From positions 1 through 41,053 of the forward strand of contig DVFL01000024.1 of assembly GCA_018713255.1 (NCBI GenBank): 41,053 nt of DNA. The letters are read 5' to 3'. Within the stretch, counting starts at the first letter, position 1. The number at the start of each line of letters is the position of its first letter. The position numbers and the translations under genes were made by a program. Source of the DNA: Candidatus Cottocaccamicrobium excrementipullorum. GTDB lineage: Bacteria > Bacillota > Clostridia > Lachnospirales > Lachnospiraceae. This document shows, one piece after another, positions 31,928 to 40,723 of the stretch. The notes under the pieces were generated by a model. It had not been told where the DNA came from. It searched no databases and saw nothing but the letters and a program-made list of their open reading frames with translations.

Positions 31928-32704
31928 CTATTGATTTTCCGCCAGTCCCTCCGCGGCATAATGATAAATCCCATATTCATCCACAGTCAGATTAAGATCC
32001 GCCTTTTTGGTGTATTTCAGACACTCCCGGACATTTGCCAGATCGCTGTATTCCACAAAGCGCAGCGCTTCTCCGGGCTCCGTTCCGCTGCTGATCTTCC
32101 TTTCCACCAATCGTTTCTTTAACGTCTCCTCCTTTCCTGTAATTCGGATGGTATAATCCGCATACTGGGAAAGATCCCGCCACCCTTCCCGGTCCAGCAG
32201 AAGATAATTTCCTTCTAACAAAACCATATTTCCTCTGACTACAACAGCATTCTCCACTGGATTATGCAAAAGGCGGTTATACTCCGGCCATCCGCATTCT
32301 TCTCCCCTGGCCACCCGGCTGATTCTCTCCCGAAGCCGGTTCAGATCAAAAGTTATGGGAGCGCCTTTGATCTGAACCAGAGAAATCTCTTTCCCATCCC
32401 GAATAGTTCTGGCAGCCAGAAGATCATCCTGGTACCGGTGAAATCCATCCATTCCGATGACGGTAATGGGAACAATTTCCGGTTCTCTCTCCCTCACTTG
32501 GCTGGCCAGAACCTGCAAAAAACCAGCCAGCGTACTTTTCCCCGATCCCGGGGGAGCCGCCAACATTGCCAGAATCCGTCTTCCCTTTTCTCTCTCCAAT
32601 GCCGACAGCCTGCGCAAAAGGGGCAGAAAAATTTTCTCCACACTTTCTTCCGTATAGTGAGCCTGAACCGGAATCCCATTAATGATCGTATTGTACTGAA
32701 TCAT
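31928..32704 (-). CDS. P-loop nucleoside/nucleotide kinase family protein (uridine kinase/PanK-like)
   Basis: A 258-residue cytosolic kinase. Walker A is MLAAPPGSGKSTLAGFL (residues 48-64). Downstream lie VIGMDGFHRYQDDLL, the Asp-bearing substrate loop of the phosphoribulokinase/uridine kinase fold, KGAPITFDLNRLRERI (also typical), YNRLLHNPVENAVVV, and the strand MVLLEGNYLLLDREGWRDL. This fits the PRK/URK or type I pantothenate kinase-like group; the exact phosphate acceptor is unknown. The start at 32704 follows GAGGGAGGG directly; the open frame extends 58 codons further, but that stretch overlaps the frameshifted lipoprotein gene. Confidence 0.86.
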   Translation of the reverse strand: MIQYNTIINGIPVQAHYTEESVEKIFLPLLRRLSALEREKGRRILAMLAAPPGSGKSTLAGFLQVLASQVREREPEIVPITVIGMDGFHRYQDDLLAARTIRDGKEISLVQIKGAPITFDLNRLRERISRVARGEECGWPEYNRLLHNPVENAVVVRGNMVLLEGNYLLLDREGWRDLSQYADYTIRITGKEETLKKRLVERKISSGTEPGEALRFVEYSDLANVRECLKYTKKADLNLTVDEYGIYHYAAEGLAENQ

Positions 32705-32760
32705 GTTCCCTCCCTCTAACCAAATCAAATATGGCGCGCCAGCCGCCGGTCCATGATGGT

Positions 32761-33067
32761 TTACTCTTCTCCCGTCACAGACCTTTCCTCCTTCTGAACC
32801 AGAGATGATTCTTCTGTTACCTCCGCCTCCAGATTCATTCCTTCGAAAAAGCTCCTGATCTCTTCCGCCGAACCACAAGTAAATCCATCAAACAAGACTT
32901 GCATATTCCTGAGATGCTGTCATCTGCCACATGAGATCCACAATTTTAAGGCCCTGATCCGCTAACGAAATATTCTCCCTCTTCTCTTCATTTAAGCTGC
33001 AGGAGCATAAACCGGCCGTCATCACTGCCGCTGCCAGCACAGCCGCTGCCTTCTTTGAAATTTTCAT
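32761..33067 (-). pseudogene. Frameshifted small lipoprotein gene
   Basis: From the ATG at 33067 the frame encodes a lipoprotein: MKISKKAAAVLAAAVMTAGL then CSCSLNEEKRENISLADQGL, with TASQEYASLV ending at a TGA (32890-32888), 59 residues. In the next frame, starting at the same place, the protein clearly continues FDGFTCGSAEEIRSFFEGM, EAEVTEESSLVQKEE to a stop at 32761. One surplus base around 32890-32896 separates the two. The restored protein would be about 101 residues. Gene upstream (33112-33537) is 45 bases away on the same strand, so both were probably cotranscribed. A sequencing error cannot be excluded. Confidence 0.7.
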
Positions 33068-33111
33068 AAACCGTTTCCCCCCCTTTTCTGATTTTTTCTT
33101 ATCCTAGAAGC

Positions 33112-33537
33112 TCATCCTTCCTGGTCTCCAAGAACAGGATACAATTCTGCCAGGATAGAACTGACCTGGGAGGATATCTGATCCAGACTGGTAATGGCCT
33201 CATTGATTCTGGACTGAACCATAATATCCACAAACACATTATCCATAAAAGTATCGGCAAACCGCATAAAACTTCCCAGCTCTATAGAAAAATCTGCAGA
33301 CAGCGAAACATCCTTTAACTCACGTTCAAAGGCTGCAAGCTTCTGTTTCGCCTCATCCATATACAAGGAAGCTTCATCCATCTTAGAATGTTTCACAAAA
33401 CTGCTGAACATTCCTCCTCCAAGCATATCAAAAAGTCCCCAATTCTTTGCGCTCCCAAGTTTTTCCCTGGCCTTCTTCATGCTGGCCAAAGCCGCCTCTC
33501 CCGCCTGTATCGCTTCGCGAACTTCTTGTTTCTCCAT
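33112..33537 (-). CDS. Conserved soluble protein of unknown function
   Basis: A 141-residue mostly helical protein without a signal peptide. N-terminal coiled-coil-like EVREAIQAGEAALASMKKAREKL, then a striking SAKNWGLFDMLGGGMFSSFVKHSKMDEASLYMDEAKQKL, and a C-terminal helix-rich part (DNVFVDIMVQSRINEAITSLDQISSQVSSIL). The GLFDMLGGGM...KHSKMD element recurs in uncharacterised Firmicutes proteins, but I do not know a function. It starts a minus-strand pair with the broken lipoprotein gene. Confidence 0.62.
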   Translation of the reverse strand: MEKQEVREAIQAGEAALASMKKAREKLGSAKNWGLFDMLGGGMFSSFVKHSKMDEASLYMDEAKQKLAAFERELKDVSLSADFSIELGSFMRFADTFMDNVFVDIMVQSRINEAITSLDQISSQVSSILAELYPVLGDQEG

Positions 33538-33685
33538 CTATTTTTTCTTCCCCCTCGTTCTCATTCTGATTTCCAGTATATCATATCCCTTGCAGGCGAG
33601 TGTTACTTATGTCTTATAATTTCCTTAAACTTCTGCTTAAGACAGCCAATAGACTATCTGTCGCCGTATTTAAGGAAATACGTTA

Positions 33686-33694
33686 TGGTATAAT
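33686..33694 (+). promoter_or_regulatory. Extended -10 promoter of the 33726 gene
   Basis: TGG-TATAAT (33686-33694), about 25 bases before the AAGGAGAGGG ribosome site region and 32 before the start codon. A good -35 is not seen. Confidence 0.45.
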
Positions 33695-33725
33695 CACTGC
33701 AAAACCAATGATAAGGAGAGGGAAA

Positions 33726-34202
33726 ATGAAAGAGAAAAACAAGTTTCTTCAAGCTGCATCCATCATCATGATCTTATGTGCTGTTTTGGCCATCTTGATC
33801 ACTGCTATCAATACCAATGCTGCGTTAAGTTCTATCTCTGGCCTAAGCCCAGAAGAACAGACAGCGGTTGAAGCACAGCTGAGTGAAGGCGACATCACCA
33901 TGGATCAGGTAATGACAGCTGTATCCGCCATCGCTTATGTCGGTCTTGGATTAACGATCATTTTTAATATCATCAAAGTTATTGTAGGATTTTTAGGCCT
34001 AAAAAAGGCAGATACTTCCTCTAAATTTTTTATTGTTTGGGGAATTATTCTCCTGGTTTTCGGCGTACTCAGCCTTTCAAGCGGAATCCTCAATCCCCTT
34101 GGAATCTGTAACCTTTTAGGCGGCGTCGCTGCGCCTGTACTGTTCATTATCGGCGGAAACCAGAATAAAAAAGAAGCTGGGGCGAAAAATTCAGCCGTTT
34201 AA
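33726..34202 (+). CDS. Four-helix membrane protein of unknown function
   Basis: A 158-residue membrane protein. Start at 33726 is set by AAGGAGAGGG six bases upstream; the longer open frame from 33600 has none. Helices: IIMILCAVLAILITAI, then a Ser/Glu-rich loop (SISGLSPEEQTAVEAQLSEG), AIAYVGLGLTIIFNIIKVIVGFLG, FIVWGIILLVFGVLSLSSG and LGGVAAPVLFIIGG. The tail is basic (NQNKKEAGAK). It resembles small DUF4064-like membrane proteins in layout but that is only a hint. Followed by a strong terminator. Confidence 0.7.
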   Translation: MKEKNKFLQAASIIMILCAVLAILITAINTNAALSSISGLSPEEQTAVEAQLSEGDITMDQVMTAVSAIAYVGLGLTIIFNIIKVIVGFLGLKKADTSSKFFIVWGIILLVFGVLSLSSGILNPLGICNLLGGVAAPVLFIIGGNQNKKEAGAKNSAV

Positions 34203-34242
34203 ATTCGGAAATCACTACAATAACAGCTAATCCTAATCACAT

Positions 34243-34302
34243 AAAAGCGCTGTACCATCACGATTCAAGGCTAACAATTGCTTGTGATGATACAGCGCTT
34301 TT
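34243..34302. terminator. Bidirectional rho-independent terminator
   Basis: AAAAGCGCTGTACCATCAC (34243-34261) pairs with GTGATGATACAGCGCTTTT (34284-34302) with a single mismatch. Plus-strand T5 follows the stem; on the minus strand the stem also ends in TTTT. It closes the 33726 gene and, from the other side, the ABC/MgtC operon. Confidence 0.9.
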
Positions 34303-34357
34303 TCTGTTTCCCAAACAGCATCAATCATTCATGTTGATGCCCGCTAAACTCATTTCA

Positions 34358-35038
34358 TTATATCTCACTTATATACTGTATTCCTTCTGCATCAGACAAC
34401 TTCTGAATGAGTCCTGCATGTCCATACCTTTGAGGGCTCTTTAAGGTAAGAAATACAGAAATTCCTCCCTTAGAATCCTTTTTTAATTTAGAAACCTGCA
34501 TGTCAATAATTTTTAATTTTTCTAGCTGACACAAATTCATAAAATTATTAATCGCATTATTCGAATCAAAATTTAAATATAAACGAATATATTTTGAATA
34601 CATTTGAATTCTTTCATCAATATACTTCAAAAAAACCATAATCAAAAGTACTGCACCTCCTGCCAAAACAGCTCCTTCATAAAATCCAATACCAATCGCC
34701 AAGCCAATTCCAGTCACTGTCCACAATCCTGCAGCTGTGGTGAGCCCTTTGATCTGATTATCTTTTGTTACTAAAATAGCGCCTGCTCCTAAAAAGCCAA
34801 TTCCGCTGATTACCTGAGCCCCCATTCGAGTTGGATCTCCGCTTTCGAATTGCATACAAACATACTGATTTGTCATCATAATCAAGCATGCTCCCAGACA
34901 AACCAACATATAAGTTCTTGCCCCTGCAGGCTGATGTTTGCTCTGCCTTTCAATTCCTACTATTCCTCCAATAGCAATCGCAAGAAAGATTCTGCATCCC
35001 ATACTGGTATAAGTTAACTCCCGAAGGTTATCCATCAC
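34358..35038 (-). CDS. MgtC/SapB family membrane protein
   Basis: A 226-residue protein with four to five N-terminal membrane helices and a soluble C-terminal domain. Hallmarks are IAIGGIVGIERQSKHQPAGARTYMLVCLGACLI, GAQVISGIGFLGAGAIL and IKGLTTAAGLWTVTGIGLAIG. The last 90 residues (YIRLYLNFDSNNAINNFMN, KLKIIDMQVSKLKK) form the ACT-like domain seen in MgtC proteins. MgtC proteins modulate F1Fo ATPase and help growth in low magnesium. The start is GTG at 35038 or ATG at 35035; the ribosome site is weak, suggesting coupling to the gene 11 bases upstream. Confidence 0.92.
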   Translation of the reverse strand: MMDNLRELTYTSMGCRIFLAIAIGGIVGIERQSKHQPAGARTYMLVCLGACLIMMTNQYVCMQFESGDPTRMGAQVISGIGFLGAGAILVTKDNQIKGLTTAAGLWTVTGIGLAIGIGFYEGAVLAGGAVLLIMVFLKYIDERIQMYSKYIRLYLNFDSNNAINNFMNLCQLEKLKIIDMQVSKLKKDSKGGISVFLTLKSPQRYGHAGLIQKLSDAEGIQYISEI

Positions 35039-35049
35039 TTAACTTTCGC

Positions 35050-35736
35050 CTATTCCTCTCTCGGAATTCGATATGAGTAAAATGTATACATGTTGTAAAA
35101 ATACGTCATTTCAGGCTGACGCAATGAAAAAGATGGCCTATTCTTTTCTAGTGATCTGGAAATTCGCTCACAAGCTTTCTGCATTTTTTCTTTCTCCGCT
35201 TCTGTCATCTCCCATAATTGATAAGCTACGCTGATATGAAATCCATAAGAGTCATGGTCCGGAAAGCGAACACCTAATTTATCTGAAACATCATCTCTAT
35301 ACTTCTTTAAATTTTCAGCTGCCTGTTGATTTTCCGGCACAAACCTTACTAAAATATTTTTATTGGACATATCAATGTAATCATAAATCATTCTTGTTTC
35401 CGGCAGACTTTTTACTTCTTTAAATTTCTCTTCAAAAAACTCATCTACCTTTTCCAGTTCCAAATCCAAAGGCAGATATCTGCTCCAGAGCTGCTTTTTT
35501 CTATCCTCATGACAAACCCCTTGAATGATCGTCATATGAAGGCTTGCTAAGGGGAGAAACTGATAACTTCTCCCCTGATCCGCAGCTTGAAACTCCTTGG
35601 ATATTCCAGCAATCACTGAGTAAATTTCATTATCCTCCAGCACCTTGCTGATAATTGTATTGCCTGGGAAAAAACGTACACTCCCATCTTCATTAAACTT
35701 CCTTCCTACATTGGAAGTTGTCTGCATCCCTTTCAT
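35050..35736 (-). CDS. DUF1868 / 2H phosphoesterase superfamily protein
   Basis: A 228-residue soluble protein with the two 2H phosphoesterase motifs, LHMTIIQG (H67-x-T69) and FHISVAY (H167-x-S169), about 100 residues apart. This is the DUF1868 pattern. The family hydrolyses cyclic or 2',3'-linked phosphate esters of nucleotides. The start at 35736 is set by GAGGAGG six bases upstream. It lies between a sugar permease gene (19 bases upstream) and the MgtC gene in one minus-strand operon. An enzyme of this type attached to a sugar ABC transporter suggests that the imported sugar carries a phosphodiester or that the enzyme makes a signal; both are inference. Confidence 0.85.
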   Translation of the reverse strand: MKGMQTTSNVGRKFNEDGSVRFFPGNTIISKVLEDNEIYSVIAGISKEFQAADQGRSYQFLPLASLHMTIIQGVCHEDRKKQLWSRYLPLDLELEKVDEFFEEKFKEVKSLPETRMIYDYIDMSNKNILVRFVPENQQAAENLKKYRDDVSDKLGVRFPDHDSYGFHISVAYQLWEMTEAEKEKMQKACERISRSLEKNRPSFSLRQPEMTYFYNMYTFYSYRIPREE

Positions 35737-35754
35737 TTTTATCCTCCTCAAATA

Positions 35755-36573
35755 TTATCCTTTAACCGCTCCATCCGCGATTCCTTGAATAAAATATTTC
35801 TGCATTGCCAGATATAATAGAATCGGCGGAATAATTGCCAGTAATGCTGCTGCCGCGCCAGCGTTGAGATTGGCCGCATTTTCTGTAAAAAAAGACCCAA
35901 TTGCCAATGTTACCGTGCGCAAATCCTTTTTTTGCAAAATATACATTTGGAACGAATAATCATTCCAAACATAAACGCCAGTCAGTATTACAACACTTGC
36001 AGTCACTGGTTTTAAATTGGGTAAAACAATTTTATAAAACACACTTATTTTGCTGCACCCGTCAATCAATGCTGCCTCATCCAAAGCTGTTGGAATCGTA
36101 TTAATAAAATTAGTAAACAAAAAAATACTAATAGGCAGATTGTAAGTAACTGAAATAAGAATAATTCCCCAATATGTATTGATCCCTTTAATGGCAACCA
36201 TCGTCTTATAAAGAGGCACTAATACGCTTAACGGAGGTATCATCATTACCCCAAGAATGACACTCAGCAGAACCCGATTACAGATACTTTTCACTCTTGC
36301 TAACGGATAAGCTGCCATGGAGCCGATCAACACAATCAATATGACTGAAATCAATGTAATTATAAACGTATTAATCAAAGCTTGGAGCAGACCTCCCTTT
36401 TCAAGAGCAAGGGCAAAATTTTCAAAATGAAAATAATTAGGAAGACTCCATCGAGAAGATAAATCCATCTGTTTTTTAAAAGAAACAGAAATTAGAATGT
36501 AAAAAGGGACAAAATGGATTACCAACAAGACTGCTGCTGCAACCATTTTCCAAGACCATTTTTTCTTTTTCAA
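35755..36573 (-). CDS. Carbohydrate ABC transporter permease (MalG/UgpE-like)
   Basis: A 272-residue inner-membrane protein with six helices. The cytoplasmic EAA loop is LDEAALIDGCSKISVFYKIVLPNLKPV, which contacts the ATPase subunit, and the helices begin with KMVAAAVLLVIHFVPFYILISVSFK. It ends QKYFIQGIADGAVKG, the usual MalG-type C-terminal motif. The start overlaps the preceding permease gene stop by four bases. No ATP-binding subunit lies in this operon, so it must share one encoded elsewhere, as is common for Firmicutes CUT1 systems. Confidence 0.93.
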   Translation of the reverse strand: MKKKKWSWKMVAAAVLLVIHFVPFYILISVSFKKQMDLSSRWSLPNYFHFENFALALEKGGLLQALINTFIITLISVILIVLIGSMAAYPLARVKSICNRVLLSVILGVMMIPPLSVLVPLYKTMVAIKGINTYWGIILISVTYNLPISIFLFTNFINTIPTALDEAALIDGCSKISVFYKIVLPNLKPVTASVVILTGVYVWNDYSFQMYILQKKDLRTVTLAIGSFFTENAANLNAGAAAALLAIIPPILLYLAMQKYFIQGIADGAVKG

Positions 36574-37469
36574 TTATATTCACCTGCCCTCTTTTCAATC
36601 GCACCTTTCACAACAATACTGATAAACATAATAAAGATAAAGGTAACTACGCCAATTGCCGCCGCATATCCTGCATTTTGATTACTGAAATACATATGAT
36701 TAATCAATGTCTGCAGGGAATGTGACGCATACCCAGGTCCCCCTCCAGATAATGAAATAATTAGTCCATATAATTTCAATCCTCCAATTAAATTTAAAAT
36801 AATATTGGTAGTAAATGCAGGAAGAAGCTGAGGAACTGTAATATATTGGAAAGAAGTCCACTTTCCTGCCCCATCCAAAGCTGCCGCTTCATAGTAATCT
36901 GCAGGAATGGCATTAAGTCCTGCGGTAAAAATGATCATGGTTTTCCCCACATAATTAATACCATTAATAAACGTAATAATTAGCACTGCCCGCAGTCCAT
37001 TTGCCATCCAGTCAATCTTATCAAATCCAAACAGCTGCAAAATATCATTTAATGCTCCACGGTCATATTGAACCATAAAATACCATATATAACCTGATAC
37101 AAGAGACGAAACCATAACGGGAATATAAATTACTGTTCTGGTAAAATTTCTTCCCAGAAAATTTTTCTGCAAAAGCAGTGCATAAGCGAGTCCCAATATT
37201 GTTTGTATTCCTGCACTTCCAATACCATATATTAAGGTGTTTTTAAATGCAGTATAAAACATATCATCAGTAAAGAGTCTTTTATAATTTTCAATTCCTA
37301 TATAGCTATATTTTTGTGAATATCCGTTCCAATTGGTCAAAGATATTTGAATTCCCTGCAATAAAGGAAAAAGCACAAAGAAAATCATCAATGCCAATGC
37401 AGGCATGCACAATAAACTTAGTCCTTTGTCAGAATTCAAAAATCTGGTAAATTTCTTTCCTGACTCCAT
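36570..37469 (-). CDS. Carbohydrate ABC transporter permease (MalF/UgpA-like)
   Basis: A 299-residue six-helix inner-membrane protein. EAA loop: DYYEAAALDGAGKWTSFQYITVPQLLPA. The N-terminus (LLCMPALALMIFFVLFPLLQGIQISLTNWNGYS) and the GGPGYASHSLQTLINHMYF stretch before the last helix are typical of the UgpA/LplB-type partner of a CUT1 importer. GAGGGGAAGAA precedes the start, 31 bases after the binding-protein gene. AT-rich like the rest of the operon. Confidence 0.93.
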   Translation of the reverse strand: MESGKKFTRFLNSDKGLSLLCMPALALMIFFVLFPLLQGIQISLTNWNGYSQKYSYIGIENYKRLFTDDMFYTAFKNTLIYGIGSAGIQTILGLAYALLLQKNFLGRNFTRTVIYIPVMVSSLVSGYIWYFMVQYDRGALNDILQLFGFDKIDWMANGLRAVLIITFINGINYVGKTMIIFTAGLNAIPADYYEAAALDGAGKWTSFQYITVPQLLPAFTTNIILNLIGGLKLYGLIISLSGGGPGYASHSLQTLINHMYFSNQNAGYAAAIGVVTFIFIMFISIVVKGAIEKRAGEYN

Positions 37470-37500
37470 TTCTTCCCCTCATTTCTCGCTCCTGCTATCT

Positions 37501-38787
37501 TCAGTTTTCCTGCAGCCAAAAATTCTTATAATCCGTCATAAGCATTTCTGAAGCTTCTTCCACGGTTACATCACCAGCAATTAACGCTGATCCTATGGTT
37601 TTCATAGTACTCCACATTCCATTTGGGAAACATTCGCGGTCAAATTTGTTTAAGATTCTTTCATCTTTTACTGAATCGTAACTTTCCTGAATATTGCCCA
37701 GATCCTCTTTTGCATTCTTCATGCTAACTGGCATTCCACTAGCAGAAGAAACTTTTTCAATATTTTCCGGCTTCGCCATAAAATTTAAAAGTTCAAGAGC
37801 AATTTCCTGATTTTCACTATCCTTCCATACTCCATAAGCCTCTTTCTCCCCTCCAGTTAAGAAAGTTTCTATCTCTGCAGAAACAGTAGGAACAGCCATC
37901 ATCCCTAATGTAGACTCTTGATTCAGGTTATAGGCATCAGCCATAGTTGAATTGCTTTCCATTGCAAATAAAACATTTCCACCGGCCAACTTCTCTGGTA
38001 TTCCAGAAGCATCAGCTGTCACGTAATCCACATTAAAGTATCCATTATCTTTTAATTCAACCAAAAAGTTTAAAGGAGCCTCAAACATGGATGCTTCCGC
38101 ATTGCCAGACTTTAAAGCCTCTATCTGTCCACTGCTGTTATCTGCTTCAATAAAAGACGCAAACAAAATATTTAGGATCCCCGCCGTTTTTCCAGAGTCT
38201 TTGCCCGCTAAATATATGGGTGTGTATCCTGCTGCTTTTGCTTTTTCACAGCAAACCAAAAAATCGTCCCAGGTTTTAGGAATATCACAGCCAATCTCTT
38301 CCAAAATCTTGTAGTTATATATCATTCCTGCCTTGTCCACGTTTAAAGGAAGAGTATAAATATTGCCATCACTGTCACTGATACTGGGGATAATTTCCTC
38401 ATTTAAATTTTCATACCATTCCTGGTCATTCAAGGGGAGCAAATATTCACTATAACGATTTACAGACCATCCATTCGTTGCAAATACATCCGGCAAATCA
38501 TTGGCTGCCATTTTAGCTTTCATCAATGATTCATAATCAGATCCTTGACTTGAAAGTTCAATTTCTACTCCTGGATGCTGTTTTATAAAATCTTCTACAA
38601 TTTCTGTCACCGCATTGTAGGTTCCTCCAGAAGAATTCGTCATCATCACAATTTTTCCTTTCAACTCACCCTCTCCCTGCTGAACTGCGCTTGATGTTGA
38701 CGAATTCTCCTGTGTTGAACAGCCTGCAGCTATAATTCCAAATAACATTGTGCACAGTGCTAATTTCATTGTTTTTTTCATGTACAA
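37501..38787 (-). CDS. Sugar ABC transporter substrate-binding lipoprotein (family 1)
   Basis: A 428-residue extracellular solute-binding lipoprotein. Signal peptide with lipobox IAAGC (Cys23) and a Ser-rich linker. The type I binding fold follows: KIVMMTNSSGGTYNAVTEIVEDFIKQHPGVEIELSSQ, LPDVFATNGWSVNRYSEYLLPL, LPLNVDKAGMIYNYKILEEIG, PKTWDDFLVCCEKAKAAGYTPIYLAG and a late GEKEAYGVWKDSENQEIALELLNFMAKPEN, the usual CUT1 pattern. Ligand unknown. Start ambiguous: a TTG five bases after GGAGG at 38787, or an ATG at 38781 eleven bases after it. First gene of the operon, divergent from the sensor kinase that probably controls it. Confidence 0.93.
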   Translation of the reverse strand: MYMKKTMKLALCTMLFGIIAAGCSTQENSSTSSAVQQGEGELKGKIVMMTNSSGGTYNAVTEIVEDFIKQHPGVEIELSSQGSDYESLMKAKMAANDLPDVFATNGWSVNRYSEYLLPLNDQEWYENLNEEIIPSISDSDGNIYTLPLNVDKAGMIYNYKILEEIGCDIPKTWDDFLVCCEKAKAAGYTPIYLAGKDSGKTAGILNILFASFIEADNSSGQIEALKSGNAEASMFEAPLNFLVELKDNGYFNVDYVTADASGIPEKLAGGNVLFAMESNSTMADAYNLNQESTLGMMAVPTVSAEIETFLTGGEKEAYGVWKDSENQEIALELLNFMAKPENIEKVSSASGMPVSMKNAKEDLGNIQESYDSVKDERILNKFDRECFPNGMWSTMKTIGSALIAGDVTVEEASEMLMTDYKNFWLQEN

Positions 38788-38900
38788 TAAATCCTCCTTA
38801 ATTTTATTTTGACTTCACCAAATCCTTGTATCACAAGGGTAACACTCATCCATGTGATTGAAGATAATCATTTTCTCCTCTTCATTGCTATTTTCTACGG

Positions 38901-38929
38901 TTGTATTGTGTTCCGAACTCAACTATACT
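38901..38929 (+). promoter_or_regulatory. Promoter of the sensor kinase gene
   Basis: TTGTAT (38901-38906) and TATACT (38924-38929) with a 17-base spacer; the start codon at 38978 is about 42 bases beyond the likely start. The divergent ABC promoter must lie in 38812-38880, but no clear consensus is seen there, as expected for a regulator-dependent promoter. Confidence 0.55.
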
Positions 38930-38977
38930 ACACTTAAAGCAGGCAATCGGTTCATATACTCATCGTAAGGAGAAACT

Positions 38978-40723
38978 ATGGAGATAAAATACCCACGCTT
39001 TTCATGGCGCTTATTACGAAATTTTCTGTTGAGCACTGCTATTCCAATTGCACTGTTCACTTTTTTGCTGGCTCACTCTTATCAAAAAGAATACAATGCA
39101 GATGTATCCACCCTAGTATCTACAACTCTGGATACAACAGCACGCAATCTGCACACCTATTTGGCAGAGTTAGAGCAGGCCAGCCTGATGCCCTACTATG
39201 AGGAATCATTTTTCTCTATCCTCGGAAGGATCCGTCAAAAAGGCGGTGTTCCTAACACGCTGGACCGAATGGATCTAGAACGCTCCATCGGCAATCCCCT
39301 CAGCTTCTCTCAATATACACGGGACGATATTGTAGACACCCTAATTGCCAATGAAAATGGAGATCTTTTCTATACTACCAGCCTAATTAACTGCAGCTTA
39401 GACACTGATTACGCCTTCGAACAATCAGATTGGTATCAGGCAGCCATTGAAAAACAGGGAAAAGCAGTTTTCTTCCCCTCTTCTTCAATGGAATATTTAG
39501 TTCCTGAAAATGATAATTTTCAGAATCCCAAAGTTCTTTCTGTCGTCCGCTCAATTGTAAATTTAAAAACCCGCCAGCCTTTATGTGTAATCAAAATCGA
39601 TGCCAATATGGCTGCATTTGATAAAATGTTTCAGGAAATAACCTGGCACGTTCCTTCTATTGTAGCAGTAACCGATGCCGAGAACCGTCTGGTTTACTGC
39701 AATTCTCCAGAAAATGCAGAGTCACTCATTAACCTGCAGACCGCCGCACAAACTATAAAATACAATAACAATTCCTATTATCTTTACCATAAGCAAGAAG
39801 ATTCCAGTCAATGGAACGTCTATGTTTTGTTAGATAAAAACTCCATTGACCAAAAGAGCAATTATATCTATGCAGTTGCCTTTTCTCTCTATCTTTTAGG
39901 CTTGCTGTGCGCTACTTTCCTCTATTATTTTCATTCCAGAAAGATGGTAAACTCTGTTAACACCATTCATGATATGGCTAATGAAATTCGCTCTGGCAAT
40001 TATACGGGAAAGTATCAATTTGCAAAAAACAATGAACTTCAGCTGGTAATCGATTCCGTTACCTATATTGCCTCTCTTCTTCGTGAAAAAATAAAGGAAG
40101 AATATCAGCTCAGACTCCAGCAAAAAGAACTGCAGCTGAAAGCACTGCAATCTCAAATTAATCCACACTTTTTATTTAATACATTAAATGGGTTAATTGC
40201 ACTAAATCAGCTTGACAAGAGAAATGAATTAGAAAGATCCTTATATGCTCTGACTCATATGCTGCGCTATACCTTGGCAAAAACAACTGACAGTACACTT
40301 GAACAGGAAATGCGCTTTTTAAATGATTATTGTCTTCTGCAAAAACTGCGGTTTGGACAACGTTTAAATTACAGCATTAATTATCCGCCTTCAGCAGCTC
40401 AATTTCCTATTCCCCGTCTTATCCTTCAGCCCCTTGTGGAAAATGCAGTAATTCACGGCATAGAACCCTCTCAGCATGCCGGATTTCTCGCAATTGATGT
40501 TTTAGAATATAGAGAAAATGAACTGCTGATAACCATTGAAGATGACGGAATCGGATTTCAAACAGAAAACACTTCAGAACATATCGGAATAGATAACGTC
40601 CGGCAGCGGATACTGTTATTAAATCCCCGCAATACATTTTCCATTGAAAGTATTCCGGGAAACGGCACAATTATCACGATCACACTAAAGGCAGGAAACT
40701 CACATGAAAATTCTAATTGCTGA
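38978..40723 (+). CDS. YesM-type sensor histidine kinase
   Basis: A 581-residue membrane sensor. Two membrane helices (about residues 13-30 and 297-317) flank an extracellular Cache-like domain of about 265 residues. A HAMP-like linker follows (MVNSVNTIHDMANEIRSGNYTGKYQFAKNNEL). The His_kinase domain then reads LKALQSQINPHFLFNTLNGL with phosphoacceptor His397, a short connector, and the ATPase with PRLILQPLVENAVIHGIE (N box), IEDDGIGFQ (G1) and IDNVRQRILLLNP/GNGTIITI. Such kinases sit beside CUT1 sugar transporters and signal extracellular sugar. It overlaps the response regulator by 20 bases. Divergent from the ABC operon, which it probably regulates. Confidence 0.93.
   Translation: MEIKYPRFSWRLLRNFLLSTAIPIALFTFLLAHSYQKEYNADVSTLVSTTLDTTARNLHTYLAELEQASLMPYYEESFFSILGRIRQKGGVPNTLDRMDLERSIGNPLSFSQYTRDDIVDTLIANENGDLFYTTSLINCSLDTDYAFEQSDWYQAAIEKQGKAVFFPSSSMEYLVPENDNFQNPKVLSVVRSIVNLKTRQPLCVIKIDANMAAFDKMFQEITWHVPSIVAVTDAENRLVYCNSPENAESLINLQTAAQTIKYNNNSYYLYHKQEDSSQWNVYVLLDKNSIDQKSNYIYAVAFSLYLLGLLCATFLYYFHSRKMVNSVNTIHDMANEIRSGNYTGKYQFAKNNELQLVIDSVTYIASLLREKIKEEYQLRLQQKELQLKALQSQINPHFLFNTLNGLIALNQLDKRNELERSLYALTHMLRYTLAKTTDSTLEQEMRFLNDYCLLQKLRFGQRLNYSINYPPSAAQFPIPRLILQPLVENAVIHGIEPSQHAGFLAIDVLEYRENELLITIEDDGIGFQTENTSEHIGIDNVRQRILLLNPRNTFSIESIPGNGTIITITLKAGNSHENSNC

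Noticed and set aside
32705-32878. N-terminal extension of the P-loop kinase frame
   Set aside because: The extension is Gly/Arg-rich with no domain character, overlaps the lipoprotein gene, and a GGGAGGG ribosome site sits just before the ATG at 32704.
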